A DNA stretch of 5,157 nt from contig JAMCTO010000228.1 of assembly GCA_023381095.1 (NCBI GenBank), positions 1-5,157 of the forward strand, read 5' to 3'. The position numbers and the translations under genes were made by a program. This document shows, in pieces, positions 1 through 5,157 of the stretch. This DNA is from Bacillota bacterium (GTDB lineage Bacteria > Bacillota > Sulfobacillia > Sulfobacillales > Sulfobacillaceae). The notes under the pieces were generated by a model. The model was not told the DNA's origin. It saw only the letters and a list, made by a program, of their open reading frames with translations, and searched no databases. Numbering within the stretch: position 1 is the stretch's first letter; each line of letters opens with the position of its first letter.

Positions 1-99
1 GTGGGGAGGTTCCATTATCCTGCCCACCCCTGACCCGCTAGGACATGAACCTTTTCCACCTCCTCTTGTCCTTTGCATAGTGAAAACTAATTTTTATAG
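1..99. other. Non-coding left edge, no recognisable gene
   Basis: I translated this stretch in the three forward frames, looking for the missing N-terminus of the response regulator that follows, meaning the first beta strand and its acidic pair. All three frames lack it and two are broken by stops. The regulator's reading frame is closed by a TAG at 97-99. A weak promoter-like pair can be drawn here (TTGCAT then TATAGG, about 16 bases apart), but the match is poor and I do not call it. The stretch may have replaced the original start of the regulator gene by deletion or rearrangement; that is inference. Confidence 0.4.
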
Positions 100-683
100 G
101 TCGCCTTAGTCTCGTTTGAACCTTCCGTGTTCATTCTGGACTGGCAATTGCCCGACTCAGAGGGCCCCACGCCCATCCGTGTCCTGCGCCAAAAGAGCCT
201 GGTCCCCATTTCAGATGCTCACCGTCAGGAATAAGGACTCCGACATTATCCAAGCCCTGAATGGGGGCGCAGACGACTATGTCATCGAGCCTTTCAGTCC
301 GGGACAAGTCATGGCGCGCTGTCAGGCTTTGAAGATTGTGTGGCCCACAGCATACGTCAAGACAGCATCACCACCCATGATCTGATGATTGACCTCGAAC
401 GCCGCCAATGCCTGCAAAACGGATCTGTCATCAATCTCTCCACCCTCGAATTTGACCTGTTGGTCCATTTGGCCTGCCACAGCGGCCGGGTGTGGACACG
501 GGACGAATTATTGGAACGAATTTGGGAGACATGGGGGACGCCTTTGACCGGGCTGTTGATATGGAGATTGGGCGCCTTAGAAGAAAATTGCACGACCTGC
601 CGGACAATCCGAGATACATTAAGACAGTCAGGGGAGTGGGATACCGATGGTGCGACGAGACACCTTTGCCCGCCCAACCATAG
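100..683 (+). pseudogene. Decayed OmpR/PhoB-family response regulator
   Basis: This is a two-component response regulator: a receiver domain followed by a winged-helix DNA-binding domain. The protein can be read only by switching frame. Frame 1 gives the receiver core PSVFILDWQLPDSEG, with the phospho-acceptor Asp at codon 139-141. Near 208-214 it moves to frame 2 (MLTVRNKD, then GGADDYVIEPFSP). In the linker (about 320-345) it returns to frame 1 for LSTLEFDLL and GRVWTRDELLERIW. Near 522-537 it moves to frame 3 for GDAFDRAVDMEIGRLRRKL and the wing TVRGVGYRW, ending at TAG 681-683. The first ~40 residues, including the acidic pocket that binds magnesium, are absent. The normally invariant Lys before Pro-Phe is Glu (codon 287-289, GAG), one base from Lys. 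The winged helix itself is well preserved in sequence. Missing start, three frame changes and a lost key residue together indicate a pseudogene. Clustered sequencing indels are the alternative explanation for the frame changes only. Confidence 0.85.
630..636 (+). promoter_or_regulatory. Shine-Dalgarno site for the histidine kinase
   Basis: AGGGGAG lies 10 bases before ATG 647 and 13 before GTG 650, inside the end of the regulator's coding sequence. It supports a kinase start that overlaps the regulator end, giving translational coupling as is usual for regulator-kinase pairs. ATG 647 is the better spaced of the two candidates. Confidence 0.5.
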
Positions 684-1708
684 GAATCTGGCTGCTTGCG
701 ATGATGTCAGGAATCACCACGGTGGGCATTGTGGTTCTGGGAGGCCAACTGGTGGGTATCGGCCAGCCATCTTTCCGGGGCCTCTCAAAAGGCCGCCTAC
801 ATCATCCTCGCTCTGCCCACGCTCTTAATTGTCGCGGCCGTGTCATGGGTTCTGGCTTCTCATATCGAACACACCGTATTAGGTGATCTCTGTCCAGTAT
901 TGTCGAATGGATTAACCAGGTCGATGAAGGGTATTTAGATCCGTTGCCGGTCTGGGACGTCGGCCTCTGGAGTCAACTCGCTTATACCCTCAATCAAATG
1001 GCCCAACGTCTCGCCGCGGCACAAAAGGAAAGAGACGTGTTTCTGGCCAGCGTCGCCCATGAGTTAAAAACCCCGCTGTCAGTGCTGCGCGGCAATCTTG
1101 AAGGACTGAGTGACGGCGTTCTGACTCCGAGCCCCGAGCGCTGGGCCGCCCTAAATCGCGAAATCAACCGGCTGACCCGTCTCGTCAACAATTTTCTCTT
1201 GATTGAAACGATGCGCCATTCTCCGCCGGCCTGGAACCGTCAACAGTACGACCTTTGCGAGCAACTCGCGGCCCTCATGCTGCGATTCGAACCCATGGGT
1301 GCCATGAAACGCGTCACGATGAGCATGGCATGTCAGGTGCATGAGGTTTTCCTTGACCAAGACCGCATGGACCAGATTCTCGTCAATTTGGTGGATAATG
1401 CCTTGCGGCATACGCCGGATGGAGGAAAAATTCGCATTGGTCTGCAACAAAAAGAAAAACCAGCTGAAAAAAATGGCCGCCCGTCATCCGCCCTGCTGGA
1501 ATGGTGCATTGAGGATTCCGGACCTGGCATTTCCGCTCAGTCCGTTCCTTTGGTGCTGCAGCCATTTTTCCGGGATCCCCGCTCCCCGGGAGCGGGTTTG
1601 GGGCTGGCCGTGTCGGCCGCCTTGGTTCAGGCACAAGGAGATTCTCTGGCAATAGCCCGCAGTGAATGGGGCGAGACCCGAATCTGTGTACGCCTTCCCT
1701 CCCCTTAA
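647..1708 (+). pseudogene. Sensor histidine kinase, frameshifted near its 5' end
   Basis: This is a membrane-bound sensor kinase that would autophosphorylate on His and pass phosphate to the upstream regulator. It starts at ATG 647 (or GTG 650), overlapping the regulator by about 37 bases. Frame 2 encodes the first membrane helix (IGIWLLAMMSGITTVGIVVL). In about 761-795 the reading moves to frame 3 for a second helix (AYIILALPTLLIVAAVSWVL). Near 884-890 it returns to frame 2, skipping a TGA at 884-886, for a HAMP-like linker. From there the frame is open to TAA 1706-1708. The catalytic half is complete: H-box SVAHELKTP with the phospho-accepting His at codon 1058-1060, N-box NLVDNALRHTPDGG, G1 box EDSGPGIS, F-box region PFFRDPRSP and G2 box GAGLGLA. 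Only about ten residues separate the two helices, so there is almost no external sensor. As written, the helices cannot be joined to the kinase core. A soluble core starting internally (for example TTG 944 or an ATG at 998) is conceivable but has no clear ribosome site that I could see. Confidence 0.85.
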
Positions 1709-1715
1709 CAGCCGG

Positions 1716-1931
1716 TTAGGATTGAAGCCGCCTTTGGAGCTCCTCATATTCCTCGAGGGTAATTTCTCCCCGGACCAGACGCAATTTCACTATCGCCAGA
1801 GGATCGCCATCACGTCCGAGAATATCCTCATGACTCCGGATCCAGTACCAGACGCCTAGACCCATCGCGAAAATGAGGCCCAGCCACAGCACATTCGAAA
1901 TCCACATCATGGTTGTGATCATGCCGCCCAT
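1716..1931 (-). CDS. Small SHOCT-domain membrane protein, 71 residues
   Basis: This is a short membrane protein with one helix near the N-terminus (about residues 9-32, WISNVLWLGLIFAMGLGVWY) and a C-terminal SHOCT domain (about residues 44-71; core KLRLVRGEITLEEYEEL). SHOCT is a short C-terminal domain often found at the end of small bacterial membrane proteins. Its molecular role is not established, although oligomerisation has been proposed. I chose ATG at 1931 because AGGAGG lies 8 bases upstream. The longer reading frame to 2066 adds 45 residues with no family resemblance and would place that ribosome site inside the gene. The gene converges on the histidine kinase with 7 bases between stop codons. 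It is related to the SHOCT gene at 2397-2639 in its C-terminal part. Function is unknown. Confidence 0.85.
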   Translation of the reverse strand: MGGMITTMMWISNVLWLGLIFAMGLGVWYWIRSHEDILGRDGDPLAIVKLRLVRGEITLEEYEELQRRLQS

Positions 1932-1939
1932 AATTTGGC

Positions 1940-1945
1940 CCTCCT
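1940..1945 (-). promoter_or_regulatory. Shine-Dalgarno site deciding the SHOCT start
   Basis: The minus strand reads AGGAGG followed by 8 bases and then ATG at 1931. This consensus site at ideal spacing fixes the start and argues against the longer open frame. Confidence 0.8.
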
Positions 1946-2396
1946 GCCGGTATTCTTGCTTCTTAGTGATTCTCCTTACACCGAACCCAAGCCTTGCGCG
2001 ATCAGAGCTCGTAGTGATGATTGGAACGCACCGACCAAAGCCCGCACGAAATAGCTGGTTTTTCACGAATGATTGGTCCTCCGAAAATCAACCGAAAATG
2101 CCAAGACAGAAACCATCTACACTGCGTGGGTACTAAGCTTTTACTTTTCATTGGTGGGCGGCAGACCCGTACCAACCACCCCGCACCACTTTTCCTTGCA
2201 GAAATGACAAGAAACCCACGACCTTCTGCCGAAGTCGTGTTGCGGGTTAAATCTTCAAGACATGCCCATTCCTCCGGGTCTTGGCTACCTTAACTTTCTC
2301 GCGAGCATTTCGCACGGAATCAAACCCGGTCTTCGTGCATCCTGGCTTGTTTTTTCTTAAGCTATGAGAAGCCAAGTTTCAAGCATTTCATCTTAG
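1946..2396. other. Intergenic region, no convincing gene
   Basis: This stretch separates the two SHOCT genes. Forward open frames at 1873-2136 and 2021-2293 encode low-complexity, unfamiliar peptides with no good ribosome site, and the first runs antisense through the SHOCT start. The only structure noted is an imperfect inverted repeat at 2213-2248, listed separately. The promoter of the 1716-1931 gene should lie here, but I see no sigma-70-like pair good enough to call. Confidence 0.5.
2213..2248. repeat. Imperfect inverted repeat (possible hairpin)
   Basis: AACCC-ACGAC-c-TTC faces GAA-GTCGT, then five unpaired bases, then GGGTT, with loop TGCC. The stem is 13 bp with a one-base bulge on one arm and a five-base bulge on the other. 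It lies 149 bases past the stop of the upstream SHOCT gene (2397-2639) and has no T-run on either side, so it is not a standard terminator. It may be a decayed terminator or chance structure. Confidence 0.35.
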
Positions 2397-2639
2397 TCAA
2401 TCTTTTAGATGCGCTCTAAGCATTTCGTATTCATCCGGCGTTATCTCGCCCCGGGCTAGGCGCATTTTGAGTTGTTCCAAGGCATCACCGGCCTTGTTAC
2501 CCAAAGCTGGTTTGGAACCGGCAACCACGTATTTAATTCCCGAAAATATTAAGGCGATAACTATCCCGAAAAAGACAAGTCCAAACAACCCCATCAGTAC
2601 CATAGTACCGCCATTAAAACCATTGGCAAAATTCCCCAT
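2397..2639 (-). CDS. Small SHOCT-domain membrane protein, 80 residues
   Basis: This is a second short membrane protein of the same architecture: a glycine-rich N-terminus, one hydrophobic helix (about residues 14-33, MVLMGLFGLVFFGIVIALIF), a short Lys/Gly linker, and a C-terminal SHOCT domain (about residues 52-80; core QLKMRLARGEITPDEYEML). The core RGEIT-x-x-EYE-x-L is shared with the neighbour at 1716-1931, while the helices and linkers differ, so these are diverged relatives rather than a recent duplication. A strong AGGAGGTGA site precedes it. AGGAGG is 8 bases from a GTG at 2642 and 11 from the ATG at 2639, so the true start may be GTG, adding one residue. The longer open frame to 2717 is rejected because it would bury this site. 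Function is unknown. Confidence 0.85.
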   Translation of the reverse strand: MGNFANGFNGGTMVLMGLFGLVFFGIVIALIFSGIKYVVAGSKPALGNKAGDALEQLKMRLARGEITPDEYEMLRAHLKD

Positions 2640-2650
2640 CACGGTGCTCA

Positions 2651-2656
2651 CCTCCT
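2651..2656 (-). promoter_or_regulatory. Strong Shine-Dalgarno site, GTG or ATG start
   Basis: The minus strand reads AGGAGGTGA, near-perfect complementarity to the 16S rRNA 3' end. Spacing favours GTG 2642 (8 bases) slightly over ATG 2639 (11 bases). The two candidates are adjacent codons in the same frame. Confidence 0.75.
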
Positions 2657-2719
2657 GTATTCCTATTATGACGCCCACATGTATCAACACTATGTCCTCA
2701 CTGTAACAGAACCGCAACA

Positions 2720-2736
2720 GTCACAAGAAAAGTGAC
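2720..2736. repeat. Short inverted repeat, 5-bp arms
   Basis: GTCAC and GTGAC are separated by the 7-base loop AAGAAAA. They lie about 80 bases upstream of the 2397-2639 gene start, where an operator could sit. Arms this short occur often by chance. Confidence 0.3.
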
Positions 2737-2793
2737 AGCCACCATAATGGTCAAATCCTCGCGTTCACGGTGACGTCCACATTCAGGGTATAT

Positions 2794-2816
2794 CCACCAA
2801 CGTGCGATCATGGTGG
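2794..2816. repeat. Inverted repeat, 6-bp arms
   Basis: CCACCA and TGGTGG are separated by 11 bases. The geometry resembles a dimeric regulator site (17 bases centre to centre), but no regulator is implied by the sequence. Confidence 0.3.
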
Positions 2817-2827
2817 TAATATTCGCG

Positions 2828-2844
2828 GATAACACCCAGTTATC
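2828..2844. repeat. Perfect inverted repeat, 6-bp arms
   Basis: GATAAC and GTTATC flank the 5-base loop ACCCA. It lies 11 bases from the preceding inverted repeat. It could be an operator or a small RNA hairpin. Confidence 0.35.
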
Positions 2845-2922
2845 GGCAAGCCGGTTTGTGGTCGGTGGGACGGAACGGCCACACGACCCTATTGACGTCC
2901 TATGGCAACTTCCATGCGGTAA

Positions 2923-2949
2923 GCCGCCTTGTCTTTGGAACAAGGCGGT
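2923..2949. repeat. Perfect 9-bp GC-rich hairpin
   Basis: CCGCCTTGT (2924-2932) pairs perfectly with ACAAGGCGG (2940-2948) around the 7-base loop CTTTGGA. A G-T wobble at 2923/2949 extends it to 10 bp on one strand. It lies 136 bases downstream of the stop of the 3085-3549 gene and could end that transcript. Neither strand shows a following T-run, so it is not a canonical intrinsic terminator. It is the strongest secondary structure seen in the window. Confidence 0.65.
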
Positions 2950-3084
2950 CTAATACAAAATGAAACCATCAAGCCTTTTAAAGTTCACATTGCCATTCTT
3001 GGGCAAGATTTCACCAATCTCGTAATCGTCATGCGCGGGGAGTAAACAAGTGTGACGACACCAAAGCGGATATCGGCCGTGTGA

Positions 3085-3549
3085 TCACGCCTTCCAGGCC
3101 GACGTTACACCCCAAGCGATAAAGTAAGTTGTCAACGCGCCCAGCCATCCCAGCGCCATAACAAAAGATAGGCTGTTATGTTGGCCGTCCATAAAAAACG
3201 TCAGTCCTCCGTATCCTGCCGTGAGCACAAAAACCAGCCCCAGGCTGCTGAGAATAATTGCTGGGCGAAACATGCCCATAATCGCCACGATCAAGGTAAT
3301 CAACGCGCCGAGAACCAAGAAGGGACCCATGATCATATGCACCAAAAACACCGGGTCTCTTATCCCGACCGACATCATGGAACCCATGTGGGCAAAAAAA
3401 CCACCAGGTCCGCTAGGCTTGGGTATCCGGGGAAGAATCACAAACAAATTGGTGTACATGCCGAACAGAAATTGAATCAATAGCAAGGCGGTCATTACCC
3501 GCACCATACCTAGAATCCTCGGCATTTTAGATGGGCGTGCTTTGGCCAT
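3085..3549 (-). CDS. Conserved-type four-helix membrane protein, 154 residues
   Basis: I do not recognise a named function. The protein has a basic N-terminus (MAKARPSKMPR) and four hydrophobic helices at about residues 14-40, 64-92, 96-118 and 126-148. Helix 1 ends in FGMYTNLFVILP, a pattern I associate with uncharacterised bacterial membrane proteins in which helix 2 begins with a His (here VHMIMG, His71). Other His residues are at 54 and 124, at or outside the predicted membrane edges. Whether any of them bind haem or metal is unknown. The start at 3549 is supported by GGGAG 8 bases upstream. The stop TGA overlaps the palindrome GTGATCAC. The gene follows the large membrane protein on the same strand after 134 bases, so co-transcription is possible but not shown. 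Confidence 0.85.
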   Translation of the reverse strand: MAKARPSKMPRILGMVRVMTALLLIQFLFGMYTNLFVILPRIPKPSGPGGFFAHMGSMMSVGIRDPVFLVHMIMGPFLVLGALITLIVAIMGMFRPAIILSSLGLVFVLTAGYGGLTFFMDGQHNSLSFVMALGWLGALTTYFIAWGVTSAWKA

Positions 3550-3557
3550 ACCCGATT

Positions 3558-3562
3558 CTCCC
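3558..3562 (-). promoter_or_regulatory. Shine-Dalgarno site of the 154-residue protein
   Basis: The minus strand reads GGGAG, within AAGGGAGAA, 8 bases before ATG 3549. It supports that start. Confidence 0.65.
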
Positions 3563-3683
3563 TTCTTGACCTAGCGTTCTATTAAATCTTTGTTCCAACC
3601 ACAGAATTCATACCGCATTGAGAGCAGATCCCTATACACTACGATGAAAAATTCTTCGCAATCCTACGACGCCTCGTCTGGGC

Positions 3684-5157
3684 TTATTTGACGCGTATGG
3701 TAGGTTTTGTCACGTTCTTAATCACAAGATTGTCCCACATGCCCGAACTGGACTGCCCGTCCGGAACGGCACTAACCACGGCATACTGCCCAGAGTGCGC
3801 GGCGACAAATTGAAAGTGCTGCACCACGCCTCGATTCACACCTTGAGTTGGATCCGGGCTAAAGGCCCCGGGAAACGCCGGGGTGAAGGGCCCGTTTTGC
3901 CTCAACTGGGAAAGAGGCACAATCATGGCACTGTTCTTCAAAATGGTCTGCTCGTTGACGAAAGTCGCATCGACACGCCATCCTTGAGGAATGGTCATGG
4001 TGAGAAATCCATTGGAATAGCCGTCAAAGGCCAAGGATCCGAACGTGTTGACTGATGCCTGCAAGAGTACGTGCACCTTCCGCTCGGATGCGTTAAATTG
4101 CATCCACCGGGAGGCAGGAATTGAGTGGGACAACGCAACAGACTGTCTTGTAGGGATCGATGAGGCCTTCTGAATTCGTTGGGATTGAGTTCTGAGGGCC
4201 GGACGGTCACCCTGTGCCACTACCACTTGGGGAATAACAAAACCAAAGACCAAGAACAGGAGGCTCAGAACGCCCGTCGCAGCAACCCCCAACGCCCTGA
4301 GGCTTTGACTTTGTCGCCCCCTTCCAGGCCTATGGGTACTGTCTTCCTCAACGGGGTGGGCATAGTACCAGCCCCCGAGCATCAAAATTATGGCCGGCGG
4401 TGCCGACTGCGGATCGGTACCCACACCACCCACAATTCCGAAATCCTGCCCTAGCCACCAGCTGGCTAAGAGCCACAGGATCATGATGATCCAAAACGTC
4501 CTTCCTGTCTTCTTAAGAATGAGAGCTAGTCCGAGATATGCCATGATCGCGACCATACTGCCATTGAGGAGTATCGGATACAACCGCGAGAAGTTCATTA
4601 TCCACACAATAGGGACCAATAAAACCCCTGGTTGGGGCATAAAGCTATTGTTGCGAAAAATATGAAAAAGGCCCCTCGACCAGTACCCCGCATGAGGCCA
4701 GGCCTGCCACCCCGCCAGCAAAAGCCACATCCCGGCCACCATGTACCGAGTCCACCGAAGGACCTGCCCCGATTGCCAGAATCTAATGGGCAACAACAAT
4801 GCCACGGCTCCCAATACATAAAACACCACCGCCCCGGGACTGCCCAGCAACCATGAAGCTTTCCCTGTGAGCACATCACCCAGGCCTTCTCCATAAATCC
4901 AGACGGGAAGGCTCCAAACCAAGGAGACATACAAACCAATAAAACCCCACCGGCGTCCCGCTCCCAACAACATCGCCAGACCGATACCCACCTGAATCAC
5001 AACCGAAAATATCGCCGATGTAATGGGATGATTTGTCCAGAGTTGAATACCGGCACCTAACAGGCTAACAAGCCAATGCGGCTGAGACGACAGATTGGAC
5101 GCCACGTCCATATCGACAAACATGCTCGTGGCCATCGCCGGTTGGGCTTGGAGAAGG
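3684..5157 (-). CDS. Polytopic membrane protein fused to a sulfocyanin-like domain, 5' end outside window
   Basis: Residues are numbered from the first internal ATG (5135), giving 483 codons. The frame is open to the window edge and reads LLQAQPA just before it. That resembles the end of the first helix of DoxX-like membrane proteins, which often read 'DG-LLQ-QP', so the true start probably lies outside. About nine helices follow (roughly 40-60, 64-82, 100-117, 130-148, 170-188, 190-208, 213-229, 245-258, 282-302), with the motif WIYGEGLGDVLTG at 79-91 between helices 2 and 3. A basic loop at 265-280 suggests its side is cytoplasmic, placing the C-terminus outside. Residues ~350-475 resemble sulfocyanin: FDGYSNG (370-376), TIPQGW (381-386), TFVNE (391-395), FPGAFSPDP (421-429) and SGMWDNLVI (464-472). 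The expected copper ligands are replaced: Asn401 for His, Ser455 for Cys, Gln461 for His; only Met466 remains. An electron-transfer role is therefore doubtful. Function is unknown; a quinone- or sulfur-related role is speculation. Confidence 0.8.
   Translation of the reverse strand, partial: LLQAQPAMATSMFVDMDVASNLSSQPHWLVSLLGAGIQLWTNHPITSAIFSVVIQVGIGLAMLLGAGRRWGFIGLYVSLVWSLPVWIYGEGLGDVLTGKASWLLGSPGAVVFYVLGAVALLLPIRFWQSGQVLRWTRYMVAGMWLLLAGWQAWPHAGYWSRGLFHIFRNNSFMPQPGVLLVPIVWIMNFSRLYPILLNGSMVAIMAYLGLALILKKTGRTFWIIMILWLLASWWLGQDFGIVGGVGTDPQSAPPAIILMLGGWYYAHPVEEDSTHRPGRGRQSQSLRALGVAATGVLSLLFLVFGFVIPQVVVAQGDRPALRTQSQRIQKASSIPTRQSVALSHSIPASRWMQFNASERKVHVLLQASVNTFGSLAFDGYSNGFLTMTIPQGWRVDATFVNEQTILKNSAMIVPLSQLRQNGPFTPAFPGAFSPDPTQGVNRGVVQHFQFVAAHSGQYAVVSAVPDGQSSSGMWDNLVIKNVTKPTIRVK

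Larger units (their letters stand above)
2657..3084. other. Intergenic region rich in inverted repeats, no gene
   Basis: About 430 bases lie between the second SHOCT gene and the 154-residue membrane protein. The minus-strand open frame 2698-2943 is unlike a protein for most of its length; only its last ~16 codons look hydrophobic. The region holds inverted repeats at 2720-2736, 2794-2816, 2828-2844 and 2923-2949, listed separately, and the sequence GACGTCC occurs twice (about 2773-2779 and 2894-2900). It probably contains the end of the upstream transcript and the promoter of the SHOCT gene, but I see no clear promoter pair. Confidence 0.5.

Noticed and set aside
67..105. Possible promoter upstream of the response regulator (TTGCAT and TATAGG)
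   Set aside because: The -35 matches only about half the consensus, and the gene downstream is broken.
1151..1747. Minus-strand open frames opposite the kinase core
   Set aside because: The forward frame carries all kinase motifs, and the opposite frames show no family resemblance.
1873..2293. Forward open frames (1873-2136 and 2021-2293) in the first intergenic region
   Set aside because: No ribosome site, unfamiliar composition, and the first overlaps the SHOCT start antisense.
2698..2943. Minus-strand open frame of 81 codons with a hydrophobic tail
   Set aside because: Most of it is unlike any protein, it has no good ribosome site, and it runs through three of the inverted repeats and into the 9-bp hairpin.
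3563..3660. Possible promoter for the 154-residue protein (TTGCGA with TATAGG, or TAATAG nearer the gene)
   Set aside because: Spacing is 19 bases for the first pair and the second has no matching -35 element.
3667..3680. Short inverted repeat GACG/CGTC just after the large gene's stop, with a T-run further on
   Set aside because: The stem is only 4 bp and the T-run is about 15 bases away, so it does not form an intrinsic terminator.
4179..4856. Several forward open frames of 74-91 codons
   Set aside because: They are antisense shadows of the large minus-strand membrane gene, rich in Pro, Arg and His as expected for such shadows.

Overview
The window looks like a piece of a bacterial chromosome from an acidophilic Firmicute of the Sulfobacillus type. 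This is an inference from three things: a cupredoxin-like domain resembling sulfocyanin (the blue copper protein family of acidophiles such as Sulfolobus, Ferroplasma and Sulfobacillus), Gram-positive-strength Shine-Dalgarno sites (AGGAGG-like), and small SHOCT membrane proteins. No rRNA, tRNA, CRISPR array, transposase or phage gene was seen.

Layout. Bases 1-99 hold no recognisable gene. Bases 100-1708 (+ strand) are a decayed two-component system. An OmpR/PhoB-type response regulator has lost its first ~40 residues and changes reading frame three times. Its overlapping sensor histidine kinase changes frame twice near the 5' end, but its catalytic half is intact from about 887 onward. Tail to tail with the kinase, 7 bases away, the minus strand starts a run of four genes: a 71-residue SHOCT protein (1716-1931), an 80-residue SHOCT protein (2397-2639), a 154-residue four-helix membrane protein (3085-3549), and a large multi-helix membrane protein with a C-terminal sulfocyanin-like domain (3684 to beyond the right edge). 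The intergenic stretches 1932-2396 and 2640-3084 carry no convincing gene. The second contains a perfect 9-bp hairpin and several smaller inverted repeats.

The most interesting object is the large right-hand protein. Its first ~300 visible residues are a polytopic membrane region reminiscent of DoxX/DoxD-like proteins, fused to an extracytoplasmic sulfocyanin-like cupredoxin fold. In that fold, three of the four expected copper ligands appear replaced (His to Asn, Cys to Ser, His to Gln), each reachable by one base change. The fold signature is kept but the metal site seems gone.

How the genes work together cannot be settled from sequence. The four minus-strand genes are all membrane proteins, but their spacing (134-465 bases) argues against one tight operon. 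The two-component system is probably non-functional as a phosphorelay unless the frame changes are assembly errors. Its cognate target is not identifiable here.
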